From: Neurospora tetraspora
Lineage: Eukaryota; Ascomycota; Sordariomycetes; Sordariales; Sordariaceae
Assembly: GCF_033439725.1 (NCBI RefSeq)
Contig: NW_026944384.1
Span: forward strand, 4,526,001 to 4,590,000
Length of the DNA stretch: 64,000 bases
Reading direction: 5' to 3'
Made by a program: the position numbers and the translations under genes. Below the pieces are notes generated by a model. The model ran no database searches, was not told where the DNA came from, and saw nothing but the letters and a program-made list of their open reading frames with translations. Below, in pieces: positions 36,646-49,638 of the stretch (within the stretch, counting starts at the first letter, position 1; each line of letters begins with the position of its first letter).

Positions 36646-38619
36646 AGGAACAACAACACAACTCTTCCCAGTGCCAAGCCGTACAACGGATTGCTCACAT
36701 GGCATCGAGCTTTCGATTGTTTCTTCAGTTGTGAATTTCACCGCGAACAATTTTGGGAACGAGAATAGAGATCAATTTGGAACCTTGGCGATAACTATGG
36801 GCTTATACTGTTTCTTCACGGGGTGCATGGGGCAAGCGGAGCACGGGTGCAGGCAAGGCTTTTGGGAGAACTACTGCGGCGGTTTTTACTTGGGCGTGGG
36901 AAGCGGGACGGAAGCGGCGCCTGGCAGGCAAAAATTTGCGAATCGGATGGGTATGACAAAAGAGAAACGCAACATGCCATTTTTACACAATCCCTCAGGG
37001 CGGAGTTTATCTCGAACGACGCATGGTAACTGGCTGGCTGGCTTATGGCAAAAAAGATGGGCGGGAACGGCTGGATTCATTGCTAGGAGCTACGGTTTAA
37101 GGCCAACGGTCTCTCAGCGGCTCTCGGATTTTTGCAACGCCGGTTCGCTAGAGCGAGACATATCATGGGCTGGCGGAGATGGGTTAACGGAGCAGGGGAA
37201 AAAAACTAAATCGTAATTTTGGCCTTATGTTTCTTGGGGGCGGTTGGGGGTGCTGGTGGCTATGGGTGCTGTTGCCTTTTCCGCGACTTTCATTTTCATA
37301 TCTATTGGAGGAGTGTCAACGTACTATTTTTCTCTGCCAATTTGGTGCTTTCAAGTTTGTTCGAATCTTTTCCTCCCATCAACTTTTCCACATCTAGTCA
37401 AATCATATACAAGAACAACAAAACCGCGGTACTTTATTTCGAACAGTGGCAAGGCAAGGCAAGGCAAGGGGAGTAAAAAGACGGACGGTCAAATTGGTCG
37501 GGGGAACTCAGCGGAGGCGAAGGGGTGTTGGTCGGTTGGTCGGTTGGTTGGTTCGGATGGACGGGACGGTTTGCAAGGAAAGGTCGAGGCTTCATTTCTT
37601 CTCAATTTTACAACAACACAATATGTAACTGCTGTTTGTGAACACTTCTTTTTTTCCTGCTTTGTGTTGTTTTTCTCCTTGAAGGTGTGCCTGAAGCCGG
37701 GTTGGTGTGTGTGCGAACAAAAAGAGTAAAAATAAAAAGGGACAAAATGAATCAGGCACAAGATCGATGTGTAGCACCTGCATTGAAACATCATCATATC
37801 GTGGAAACGGAAGGGGTTGATGTCATTACTTAGGCGGGTTAGGAGTCGAAGAAGGGGGAAAAAAAAGCAATGAACGTTTGCTCTATCGATATGGATGGGT
37901 AGGCTGTAAACTGTAGTTCTTCAAAATTGACCAAGGATATCGTTTATGCATACATCCATCGGGTACACACTCATCTGGGTCTCACGGAGGCGATTGTTCG
38001 ACTGCCTCTCTTTTCTTGCATTCAAGGTGTTCAGTTTTGTCTACGTTCCGCCCCTAGCCTATGTAGCGATGTTTTCACCTCCTTTCCCATACCTGCTTTG
38101 AATCATACAATCATTTCCCCGTGCGCCATTCTCTTCCATCCCATCCCATCCCGTCACCCTCGGATATCCATATTTCCTCCTTCTTGTGTCCTTCTTGTGT
38201 CCCCCTTGCGCAAATATTTCATGCTTTACCAAGTTTCTCTATACCATGCCTTTCCCACCAATTCGATGCCCAATGTTTTTATACCAATGATAACCCAAGA
38301 CGTGTGCCGTGTCATGGCCGGGTGCGGTCTGTCCCGATCCATGTGCCATATGCCATACAATACGATACAGTTCCTTAACCTGCTACTTCCTAACCCCTTA
38401 TCTATTTCTGCTGCCTCGACTCGAAGAACACCAGCCTCGATTTCCTCCACCTTTATAACTACGTGGTCCTGGTCCCGTCGTCATCGTTGTAAGTCGGTTT
38501 CGATTCCGATTTAGCATGTTTTGCATAAACCAGCTTTTCACTGCAGGCGGAGCATAATTGAACATTAGGCCAGGGTAACGATTCTGCCACATAATCTTCT
38601 CATAATAAGTCATGTTCTC
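36646..38619. other. Intergenic between convergent genes, 2 kb
   Basis: Facing 3' flanks of the NRP1-like gene and CTK1. Contains a GGCAA run (37448-37469), then a GGTCGGTT/GGTT run (about 37528-37553). No gene is supported. Confidence 0.5.
37448..37469 (+). repeat. (GGCAA)n short tandem repeat
   Basis: Just over four perfect copies of the pentamer GGCAA in the shared 3' flank of the NRP1-like gene and CTK1. Confidence 0.8.
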
Positions 38620-41600
38620 CTAGTTATGACTTTGACTTGCTGCCGGCCCGGATGGGGCATTTGTAGGTGCCCTTGACTGTGCCTGCGCCGGTGCCGTTGG
38701 CGGTGGTAATTGTGATGAAGATGATGCTGATGGCCGAGGTTGCTGCTGTTCCTGTTGTTGTTGTTGGTCCCTGGGCCTGGTGGGTACTGATGACCGTTCG
38801 GGCTCTCGCTGCCGCTGCCGCTCCTGCTGCTGCTGGTGGGAAGCTGATGATGATGTCGTTGTTGATGGTTTGGTGGCAGCATTTGGGTCCAAGTGCGGAC
38901 GTTTGGAGTCGCGCTCTGATGGTGGTGGTTCTCGAGTTTCGGCAGGGCGCTTTCTAGGGTCACGATCCTTATCGCGAGCCGAAGAGCTACCGCCACCACC
39001 ACTTGGTGCAGCGGTTGTTGTTGGTGCCCCCTCCTTGACAGCCCGCCGTGCTTCCCTTTCCTTCCTCTCATTCTCTTTCCGGAGAGCCTTGGATTCGAAT
39101 TCATGCCATTCACCATCAATATCCTTGAGCCTAAGGAGTCAATTGTTAGCACCGGCAATCTTCAGGAGGGGGCATTGACAAATGCCAAAGGAGGAAACTT
39201 ACTCGACTGCTTGTCGCGGAGCTGGTTCTTCGGTGGTGAAGTAAGGATGCGCCAATACTTCGGCAGCGCTGGGCCGTTTATCGGGGTCGTATTTGAACAT
39301 CCAGAGGAGTAGCTCAAACGCGGCAGGTGTCACCAGCTCTTTGTACTTTTCAGCAAAAACATTTGCTCGCCGCTGAGTTGGCCGTAGCAGTTCGAACCAA
39401 GGCATTTCAATGATGTTTGGCCAGTCGTTTCTGGTCGGTGTGCCCAAAACAGAGTGGATCTTGTCCAGCTGGTTGATCTCGCTACCATCACCAGGGAAAA
39501 TGGCACGCTTTGTAAATATTTCCATCATCACGCAAGCAGCGCTCCAGATATCCACAGCGGGTCCGTACTGTGTCTCTCCTAGGAGTAGTTCCGGTGACCT
39601 GTACCAGATGGTGATCACACGGTTCGTGTAGTCGAGTTGGTGATGTTTGGCATAGAACCGAGCCAAGCCAAAATCGGCAAGTTTGAGGACACCCTCGTTG
39701 CTGACCAGGATATTGGCTGCTTTGATGTCTCGATGCAGGACGCCCCTGGTGTGAAGATAGTCCAAACCCTCGAACAACTGCAGAGCCAAATGCTTCTTCT
39801 GAGCCGGGTCCAGAGTGTAATTGGGATGGTTAATGAGACCTGTGAGATCGTGTGACAGGTACTCGAATACCATGAAGCACTCGTTCATCTCAACCATCAC
39901 TTCCATGAGCTTGACGATGTTCTTATGGCTTAAAGACCGGAGCAGCTTGATCTCTCGCACCGCTGTCACAGGGAAGCCATCCCTTTCTCCCTCCATTCGT
40001 ATCCTCTTGAGGGCCACTTGTTTTTTCGTATACACATTGAGGGCTTTGAACACCTTTCCATACGTACCGGAACCGATGACAGATTCATTCCCTGGCTTTC
40101 TGTGATATACTGACTTTGACTTTGCCAAGTCCGGCGGAAGAGCCGGCTTCTCCTTGAGCTTCTTGACAATCTTCTTTACAATTCGTGTCCTAGGCTTTTG
40201 CTGTTCCGCCGGTCTGTGGCTATCTACCGGCCTGTGCTGGTCCGGCCCTCTGCGATCATTGTGACGAGCCCTAGCAGATGCCGGTTCCGTGGGCACATTT
40301 TTGGGGAGGTCATGACGGTCCCGATTGGATCTGTGGGCAGATGGCGCCGTCGGCGGAGCAGCAGCGGGCGCTTTGGGAGGTTGCTTTTGCGAAGGTTCCC
40401 GTGGCGGAACGACGGCATTGAACTTGAGAGATATTTCCGGCCGTGGAGCCGCTACTGCTGGCTTTGTTGCGTTCTTCATACTAAAACTGAACTTGTTTGA
40501 GGGCTGAGACTGTGAACCAGCGGCTGGGCGGGTAGGAGGCTGCATTTGCTCCTCCTTCTCTTTGCCTGACTTGTTGGTATCATCGCCTTGAGAGTCTTTA
40601 GCGGGTCTGGAAGAGTTGTTAACATCCTCTCTTGCCCCCTCCTGAGTGTTTTGGCCAGAATCAGCGTGCTTGCTGGGGGCCGCGCTATTCTGGGGATGGG
40701 CGGAATTGTTTTCGGTTGTTGTTGTTGTGTACTGGCCTCGACCAGAGGCATTGTGAGCGTTGGGACTCCATTGTGCACCTTTAGAGCCACCTCGATGGCC
40801 TCCGCGAGGGACACCGAATGAGCCACCGCGAAATCCACCAGATGCAGCCCGATGCCCACTGCGATACGGACCTGTTGGGTATTGGGCCGCTGGGCCGGTT
40901 GGAGGATACGGTGGCGAATGCCCTTGATTCGAGTGGTAGTGTGCTTGCGGCCCGGTAGGGGGGCCGTAATTGCCATGCGGATATCCATACTGACTACTCC
41001 GATGTCAGTCAAGAGAATCATTGTGTTGCTCTGGGAGGACATACCTTTGTGGTGAAAATTGCGGATTGTTCCACCCTCGTCCGGCACCATAAGGAGATTG
41101 GGCGGGAGGCGAGCCATGGAAGGATGAGTTGGGGGTTGCATGTCCCGAAGAGTGTGAATAGTTTCGGCCATCATGTGTTTCTGTGTACCCAGGGGGCATC
41201 GGGGCGCCATAACCCCCTCGGTAGCCATTCCTCGCAGCCATGTTAACCTCGATACTATTTACGCCAGATGCAGGATCAAACTTTTGATCGTCACGGCTTT
41301 TGCCCTTTTTGCTGGATTTGGAGCGTCGCCGGTCCCGTGGAGAGCCTTGGGGATGGTCGTAAGGCTCACGTGAGTCCGGGTCGGGACTTGGCCGTCTGCG
41401 CGAACCTGCGTCGGAAGCGGGGTGTCTGTTTTCGTGATGGGGAGGGGTCCGAGAACGTGACCTTGACTGATGCCGACGTTCAGGACGATCTGGCCGGTCT
41501 GAGCGACCACGATGCCGTGGAGATGGACTCCTTCGGCGTACACGTTCCGAAGCTTGGTCAAAAACTCCCCGGTCTGGTGACCGTGATTTCCGCCTTCGAG

Positions 41601-42465
41601 AGCGATCTGGGGATCGAGATCGGCCCGACCGTTTCCTGTCTCTGGAGCGTCGCCGCTCGTGATGATTTGGGGAACGAGATGGCCTCCTGTCAAATGGCGA
41701 CCTGCGGCGGTCCCTTGGAGGTTGCACGGAATTTACGTCGTCCCTTTCTCCTCTTCGAGGGCTCCGGGCACGTCGTGACCTTTTAGACTCCGGTCCACCT
41801 GGCGATGGGGTTCGACTACGTCTGCGCTTGCTCGAGCCTGGTGACCTCGAAGAAGCACGTTGAGAGGCGCGGGCCGGGTGTGGAGGAGGTTGTGAGTGTT
41901 GTTTCCCGTGATCGACGTTCTGGCCACGTTCGTGGGCGGCGTCCCCTCTGCCTCTCGGCGGGCCAGGACTTCGATGGCGTCGGTCCGGGGAAAAGTGGCC
42001 GTCGCGACCACGAGGCTCGCGGGAGCGATCTCTACGGCTGCGTGGGGAGCCTCTGGAGCGATGGGGATGGGGGAGACGCGAAGAGCGGCCAGAGCGGTCC
42101 GGGCTGCGATGTCTCGACGGATGGCGATGGCGAGGAGCAGGCTGGGAGGAGGAAGAGGGCGGTTCGATCGACCGGCCGCGAGGTTTGCCGGATTTGCTGC
42201 TGGGGCCGTTGCTGCCACTGGGGCGATCTGGATTCGGTTTGTGTCGAGCTGCTGGGTCAGGAACAGGATCAGGATCAGAGGACCGGTTCACGACGGCAGC
42301 GGCAGGCGAAGTAGTCGGACGTGAAGTATTCATGCCTAGAGCATGCTCGTCTGTGAGGCTGCGTGGTTGGTCTTTGGAAATGCGGCTGCCATTTGGCATT
42401 GCAGCATCATGTCGAGTCCGAGAATCCAAAAGTGGTCCAGCCGCCGCTGGAGGTGAGGACCCCAT
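38620..42465 (-). CDS. ctk1: CTD kinase CTK1 / CDK12-type kinase with RS domain
   Basis: Cyclin-dependent kinase, catalytic subunit of CTDK-I, which phosphorylates Ser2 of the RNA polymerase II CTD. Exons 41045-42465, 39203-40993 and 38620-39130, introns of 51 and 72 nt, 1240 aa. Residues 1-400 are an RS/SP-rich domain (RSRSPDRSRR, RRRSPSPRHRGRSDR) as in metazoan CDK12/13. A Gly/Pro/Gln linker follows to about 760. The kinase domain at about 768-1060 has GSGTYGKV, VALKRIRMEGERDGF, the cyclin-binding helix PVTAVREIKLL (PITAIRE-like), VLHRDIKAANIL, DFGLARF, the T-loop NRVITIWYRSPELLLG and PGDGSEINQLDKI. The C-terminal 170 residues are basic then Gln/Pro-rich. Yeast Ctk1 is about half this size, so the RS domain is the main addition. 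Confidence 0.93.
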
Positions 42466-45400
42466 GGCGACACCAGATTCGTCGATATCTGACTTTTAGT
42501 GGCCAGGGCGGTATCTTGGCCGACCGGCAGGGATTGCCCGACCCGCTAAAAACGCGTGCACAGCGTCCTTCTCAGGCCTGCAGCCTGCCCCAAGGCACTG
42601 TCGAACGCGAAATACCTACCTTGGAGAGGCAGAGAGATACCTCTAACGAACGACTTTCTTGTGAATCGCCATCCACCTCCAGACCCTGTTTTGAAGTCCC
42701 AAATATTTTGGGCGTCTTTCCACACACAGCAGGGGCAGTTGCTCACCCTGTTCGGCGTGAGGCTGCTACTTTCCTCGAAAAGATTTGATGACCTCAGCGA
42801 ACCGGGCAATGTGAACGCTTCGTCCACTGCACCAACGCGTCTCCGTACAAGTTCAAGACCAAGACCTTCAACTCCAACCCTGCTCCTTGATGTGTTGAAT
42901 GGATCCGTTCGGTGTTGTATCTCTGCGCATGTGCCTTGTATGGTCTGCTGCAAAGTGTGGTTGGCAAGGCAGAAATGTATGCCCGCAGAGGGTGGGAGAA
43001 GGAGAAGCGATGCGGTGGAGATAAGACCAGACTGTTCCTGTGTAGGTAGTTAGTCGTAGGGAAATGCCACTTGGCAATGGACAATAAAAGATCAGATACT
43101 CCCGCTCTGGCGATGATAGCCTTGCTCAAAACAACCCATAGCACCCTTAAGAGGATAAGGAAAGGCTGATGTGACGGTGAGGCTGGAAACCGTGAGAGAC
43201 GGCGACGTTGCGGAAAGAAGCCGAATACGTCCGCTGGTTCAGATAATGAGGCCAGAGCTGAGGTAATGCACCGACGCCGGGCGATGGATGCCTTTGCAAT
43301 CTGATGACCCCTCTTAACGCGACGAGAATGCCTGCCTTGGGGTTCATCACCCGTAGAACGTTCATCTATGGTCAAACGCCCAGGTCCTGGAACTTGACGC
43401 GACACTGCACTTGCTTGCGCGCCTCCGGATATACCCCGAGGTAGACGAAGCCACGAAGCCGACATCCTTAATCGGAATCGAACGCGCTACCCTTATAAGC
43501 CAGGGTACAGCGGCGGGCGTCACATACCCGCTGGCTGCCGCTCCCGTAGCCATACCAATACCTCCCAGTCCATATCTGCGTCGAAGAGCAGAGGCATGCT
43601 CTGACTATGCAGGACTCTATATCACCAGGACATCCTCTCTATATACGGTAAGACACGCTTTACGAGTGCATCTTCATAACTGTCCATAGATGCCCAGGTC
43701 CAGCAACCAAGTACAGGCCTCCCACCATACGATTCGAGGCCTTGAGCATTAGCTCCCGAAATGATGTTGCCAATGTGCATGTTTCTCTGATTGTCAGTAC
43801 CTCTTTTCGCTCGTGGCCGGTCCTTTTCGAGCCTTCACAACTCCAGTTGGGGTATATGCGAGCCACATAACACCAAGCTACCGGGTCTGTTTCTTGGGTG
43901 CTCGACATCATGGCTGTTGCAGACATACACCTCCTTCAAGATCCCCTTCACTGCCCCTTCGCAATGCCTTGGTAGTTTATCGCAACAGATCAGTTATCGT
44001 CAGATGCCTGAAGGAGCAGCATGTTGGCGAATACAGTAGGCAGGCCTGTTTTCTTTCCACTACACCCTCATGTAAGCGCAGCAGTTAGGGAGCAGTCTCT
44101 CCAATTTGGCCGGCGCCGGCCTGCTGAGCGAGCACATCCCGCTGGAGCACATCACATGCTAGTTTCGGGGCTGTGACCTCGACCGAGAGGAGGTTGCTGA
44201 AACGACGATGTTGTGAATACTTGTTGCTCTTCCTGCCGTGGTTCCTAGGTCCTGGCATTCTGTCTCGTAGGATGTGGATACTGTTAGAGCATCATATTGT
44301 CCATCCATCATCCGTGACCACCGGTCCTGCTGGCAGGTGGTATCAGAGGTTGGGTATCGCCTTGGCCGGAACAGTGACCCGGGAAATAGGCGGTGCCGGT
44401 AACGATCAAAGGATATGAGACGCCGGCGATGAGATGTGTGCGACCTCGAATGGCGACCCTCGTGGTTCATTCATTTACGCCCACGAAGAGTGCGCGAGGA
44501 AAAGACCGATGGTATGTCTGTCTCTTAAGCTTCGAGCGCCTATGGTGATCGCTTTTGTAACCAACGCGGGGGGCAATGGTTCAGGTTCTGGAGCGTCTGT
44601 GAAGCTGTGCCCAGGTGCTGACCGCTGGGTTCGAAAGCCCCGCAAATGGCGACTCGTCTCGTATTGTCGTCACGTCGTTCGAACGACTCGGAATGGAAAA
44701 TGAAGTCGTAGGCCCGCTCAGAAAACAGTCCGTCAAGCAGTGATGGTAGAGTATGTCGTGAGAATCAGAGAAACGACGGGCGCTGAGTGGTGCGATGATC
44801 AAATCAGGTTGGCTGCTTTAGGTCCAGGTAGGGCGAAGTTGGTGACAGACAGAGGTAGGCTGAGCCAAACGAAGTAAACCCACCGAGATTGGGCGGAAGC
44901 TTGCCCAGGGCAGCTGTGGCAGCCAATCCGTGACCACGCGACGGTATGCGGATATCAAAACCGCCAAAACAATTATGATGGTCCGTGCTTGGAGGGCTAT
45001 CGCTCACTGCACTGGAGGGAACTTCAACTGAACAGAATCATCTTTGCAATATCAACTAGCCGAACCTCTGTGCAACTGGAACTTTCTTCTGATCGCTATC
45101 AAGCAAGACAACAGCACTCGAAAAATTCCACTAAAATTGTATGGAATACTGCCCACTTCCAAGTATAACCTCGACAGTTCTCGTGGGTTGGACATCCAGT
45201 GTCGTGGTGCTGGATACGGTTCATAAATTGGCAGTTTGTATGCGGATGTTAGGGGTGTGTTCGGACTATTTTCACATCACTGCTGACATGCTATCGTCCT
45301 CACAAGTGTCATAGCACGCAGAATTATGAGCTGACGCTCCACAAGGGACGAAAGCAAGAAGATATTGAAGATGAGGAAGAAAGAAGAAACTAAGCTACAT

Positions 45401-45467
45401 CGGATGGAAGTGGGCGAGGGGTCTTATATGTAATGACCATATGGCAGATAAGATGGAAGACCAAAGA

Positions 45468-45761
45468 TCAGATGGAAAGCCAAGGACCTGACAGGTGTTG
45501 ACATGCGCCATCACAACAAGGGTATTCAACCCACATCAACAGTCTTGAGCACCTTAGCTCGTCAATGACAAAGTGAGCTTCGGCAAGACGAAGTTCGGCT
45601 TCGCGGAGGGCTGTGGTGTGGAGAGTATTGAGGGGGGGTCTGTCTGGGTTTAGGACTCGGTTAGGGTCGAGGATGTAGGTCGGGTTTGCGGTGTAAGTCT
45701 GGGTTAAACGGTGGTGTCCGGGACTCTTCCGAGATCTTGTTGTTGGTGGTTTCGGGGCCAA
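45468..45761 (-). other. Possible coding remnant, no ATG
   Basis: A frame of about 97 codons with a helix-like stretch (TALREAELRLAEAHFVIDEL) and a Cys-containing end (YPCCDGACQHL). It opens only with TTG. An ATG 19 bp upstream is in another frame. No family is recognised. It could be an exon or decayed gene piece, or chance. Confidence 0.2.
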
Positions 45762-48700
45762 CTTGGAAGTTGATACTCATAGTAAGCTGTCGGATGTGCT
45801 AAAGTTGTGTCGGCACAAGCTGTTCGTTTTGCCCATGACTCTCCTGTGGCTGGCGTTGAATCCCTTTCCTGTTTCTGTTTGTAGTTCTTTCCGTGGCCAT
45901 CTGTCTCGTGGCTTTGACGATCACATCATTCGCAAGACAGAGTTCGCTAGTAGAGCGTCGAACAAGAATATACAAGGTGAAGCGTCATGTTAGAATGTTG
46001 GTGATTTACAGATCGCGACTAGTTAAAGACAGGACACTGGGTCGAATCTTATACTTGACAAGACTGTGCATTAAATGTAAGAGAACAATGAGATGAATAA
46101 CAATCAAAGTTGCGGTTTATAGGCGACTCAATATTAGCGCGAGGGTAGATATCATTGATCTGTCTGAAGTGATTCTCTTTGTTTATGTTGTTCAATATGG
46201 TGTTATGGCGTCTAAAGTATCCCATGTACCCGGATACCAAGACGAAATCACTTTGACAGTGACAAATGATAGTATTGATCACCGAACTGTCAAGCTCGCT
46301 GTCTAGTGCACCAGTGTTCACTTTCTTTATCCATATAATCACTTTCAGACGAATGTAAGCGCCTCGCCAATAACTTGCCGCCATACATCAACGATCATTG
46401 GCTCCATACACTGTTGGCTTCCTAGACAAAGCCTGGCTACACATATATCATCATGTTTGTTGGTTCAGTTGTCCGTGACTGGAGGAGTAAAACACAACTC
46501 AGACAGAGGCTGATGGAAACTGTCCCCAGGATGGGAATGTTTGCCAACAGTTTCGCTCATATGTAGTCTGCAAGTGATGAAAGTTCCAAAACTTCCAGCA
46601 TTTTCCATTGCAACCACATGAGTTGCTTGGCCTCTTTCGGTATCGGCCATCAGCCGAAACCGCAACTACTGCGCATGTAGCACAAGGTAAAGAATTTTTC
46701 TCCTTTTCCACCTTACTACCACCTATTGATCCCAATTGTCATCTCATCTGCGTTTCCCGAAGATGCGAACACGGCACGACGATGCGTTGACTGGTCCACA
46801 TCGGGTACCTATGTACGCGGGAGGATTGGCTATGGTTGAAGTTACCACTCCGGAAGTGTCTTGCATGCCAATGAGGCATCAACGGGGTGAGGTGAGGTTG
46901 GAATTGACAATGCACGAAACCTGACTGTGCAGCAACACATAACCCTTCCGTCCATGTCGTTCTCGCGTGTCAATGTAGGTACATGCTGCGTTTCTACCTA
47001 ACTAGTAGGTAGCCCGTCTTTCGGGAACATGATGCCATCCTCAATGTCACTGCAAGTAATGGCAAACACCATGGGCTCTGAGGTCTGGGAATGGCGAAGG
47101 TACAATACCAAGATGTTGTGCATGTAAAAAGAATTTTGTTGGAGTAGCATTGGAGGCGAAACAGGCCCATTGAGGCTTACCGCGTGGATGGAACACTAGT
47201 GTATTCGATATCACATCTGTTGGGGATAGGTTTGCAGTCCGTCCGTGTTATTGGCCGTGAAGTCCGGAGTCGCGCAAGGGGAAGGTAGATGCCCATTGTT
47301 GTTCGTAGCTCCCGGGGGTTGATGACTTGGGAAAACAGCCATAGCTCTATATCTGAGATAGTAGCTAAATTGAATCCTCGAAAGTCTAGACTTTGTACTT
47401 TCGTATATCTTCAACCTCGTTGATGACCTCGGGAGGTGAGTGAGGTTAAAGTTGTCCAGCATCCCAATACCCCGCCAACGGCGTGTCGTCATGCTGACTA
47501 ACCTGAGGCAACAAGGAGGGACAAGGAGGGGAGCTCTTCTCCAGATTTGAAAAGCCCCGCACAGTGCGCATTATTGTGGATCAAAATTCAGTTGGGAATG
47601 ACGCAAAAGAGCGGAGATCGTTGGATGTTTCGCCCGCCAGTATTTCTGAGCCGGGCCAACTATGGCGGCGTCATGCTGAATGTGCGTTTCTGATCGCTGT
47701 ATCTGACGACCTGGACGTTGCTAGATAGAAAGGAAAGATCTGGAGTGAGAAAGTTGCTGGAAAAATGCCATCAAAGAATTGGGTAGAAATGTACCAGTAT
47801 GGGTCAACACCAATCGGCGCTGGGGGGAGATTTGTGGCTGATATGGGTTTAAGTGAATGGAGTCCCGTTGCAGAACATGAGGGGTGAAGTGCAGGAATCC
47901 CCGCGCCGATAGGTTGGTTACAAGGAATGAAGGGACTTCGGAGGGGACTATGGGAAGCTATGCTGCTCTGGAACCAATGCCGGGCAGTGCGGACCCAACA
48001 GCCCAACTTGGCTTTTGTTCTTTTTCTCGCTAGAGGTACTATCATCTTCGCTTCTTGTCTGATTTTTTCAATGGCCATCTTTGTGTGTCAATGGGAGCCA
48101 TTGTTGCTGTTGGTTGGGTGAAATGCAGTCAGTCAACATGCGATGATCAGGGCCAGACGACCCAAGGAAACCGAACGACGGGCGTTGTTGTTACACCCGG
48201 TATGTATGGTATTGTAATTGGACAAGTCGGGTCCCATTGGGAAAGGTCAGAGAACAAAATGTGATTTGACTTTGCTGGAGCGGGGATACGCACAGATCTG
48301 GAGGACCTTCCGCAGATGATACACAGTAGTACCTGGAGTGATGCATCTCGGGATCCCCGCGGCGGAGCTTCATGATTCAGATACATGGAGGCTCTGAAAT
48401 GTCCATGGATGTCTGAAAAGTCAAAAGTGCAGAGAAAAATTCACAGAAATACCTGCCAAAGTTGAGGCGTTGAGGTGAGGTATCTGAATGGTAACTCGGT
48501 GGTTCCCTCGTCATCAAGCTTGACGGCGAACCCGTCCGGGGGATCTCCTGTCATTGACGCTCGATACTGGGCTGGATTGACAGTGGTAGCGCATGTTGGG
48601 ATTCCCTAGTGCCCAGTACTGTGCACATACTGGATAGTTATGACCTCCAGAGTTGCCATCGAGATCGGACAATCCGAACAGAGAGGTAACCTTTTGACGG

Positions 48701-48823
48701 CGGCAACCTGGAATACATAGCATCCCATTGGGATTGTAATATCATGATCTGTACGTAGTAGGTAGCTACTATGTATTTGTGTAGCAGTGTTGCCCCCCAG
48801 TCCAGAGTATAAACAAAATTTCT

Positions 48824-49407
48824 CCCCTCTTCTACCCAGACGTCTAGCGTTACTGCCCAATTATCCTATCCAACCGCCGACACTACCTACTTACTTTCCT
48901 CTTCATCCAGTTCCAGCTTCAGGTTGTCAACGTTGTCTTTTGTCTGTCCTACCGTACCCATCTCGTCTGCGGCAGACTTCTCGCGTCGCCTCATACGCGC
49001 CTCCCCTTGTTCACTAGGTCCTTGCGTCACACGAATTCTACTCCTCGGGTTGAGTAGTATATCGTGAGATTTGTTCAGTTCCAGATCTGCCTCTGTTGCT
49101 GCCCGAAGCCACTGTTTTCCAGTTCCATTGCGCTGCCCTGCCCTAGAGGTGGAACTCTTCGAGGTACGTTCCAGGTTGTGAGACACACTCACTTCTCTCC
49201 CTGCCACACTGCAGCACCTGTATCGAGCCGTCGAGCCGGTATTCACAGCCCAGACTCCCAAGCGAACCTAGAACTCGACGCCGTACGGCGGGAGGAGGTT
49301 GGAAACTCGCTTCAGGTTCCTCTTCGGGTTCCAGTACCTTCAGTGAGGCCCCCATTCCCCGCTTCCGGCCGAGCATATAAAAGCTCCGCATCCCCAGCTG
49401 CACCCCT
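48824..49407 (+). promoter_or_regulatory. Three CCCCT (STRE-like) sites upstream of glycogen synthase
   Basis: CCCCT occurs at 48824-48828, 49003-49007 and 49403-49407, within 820 bp of the glycogen synthase start. The Neurospora gsn promoter is known to be controlled by heat shock through STRE sites. Five-base motifs are common, so this is suggestive only. Confidence 0.35.
49376..49382 (+). promoter_or_regulatory. TATA-like box of glycogen synthase
   Basis: TATAAAA, 257 bp upstream of the glycogen synthase ATG and just before one of the CCCCT sites. Position is compatible with a leader of about 200 nt. Confidence 0.4.
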
Positions 49408-49638
49408 GAAGCTTCCACCCAGGCCCCATTCCAGGTGACATTCCTAGAAACTGAACCCCACCAGTGCGTGTTGTCTCGTCCTGGCTACGTCGACCTGATC
49501 TGCTTCAAATAGAACCCAACCATCTGCTTATCCCTCTTCTTGCTACCTCTACTCGTCCTCTCTTCCTCTCTACGAACCTGAAAAATCAGTGTTCTGTAGT
49601 TACTAACACGAAGCTCGGACGACAGAAGCTGAGCCACA

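Larger units (their letters stand above)
42466..49638. other. Gene-poor stretch, 7.2 kb
   Basis: No gene can be supported across this region. Frames exist on both strands (up to 223 codons) but composition looks random. The least unlikely is a minus-strand frame at 45468-45761, which lacks an ATG. A tRNA-like segment at 43461-43515 fails on pairing. The right end is the glycogen synthase promoter. Non-coding RNAs cannot be ruled out. Confidence 0.45.

Noticed and set aside
41268-42324. Plus-strand frames of 140-172 codons opposite the CTK1 RS domain
   Set aside because: Shadows of Arg/Ser-rich repetitive coding sequence.
42794-43465. 223-codon minus-strand frame
   Set aside because: Random-looking composition, no motif, and overlapped by open frames on the other strand.
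43461-43515. tRNA-like sequence on the minus strand (TTCGATTCC box and a CTTATAA loop)
   Set aside because: The T-stem and the anticodon stem with a 7-nt loop do not pair, and no acceptor partner is found upstream, with or without an intron.
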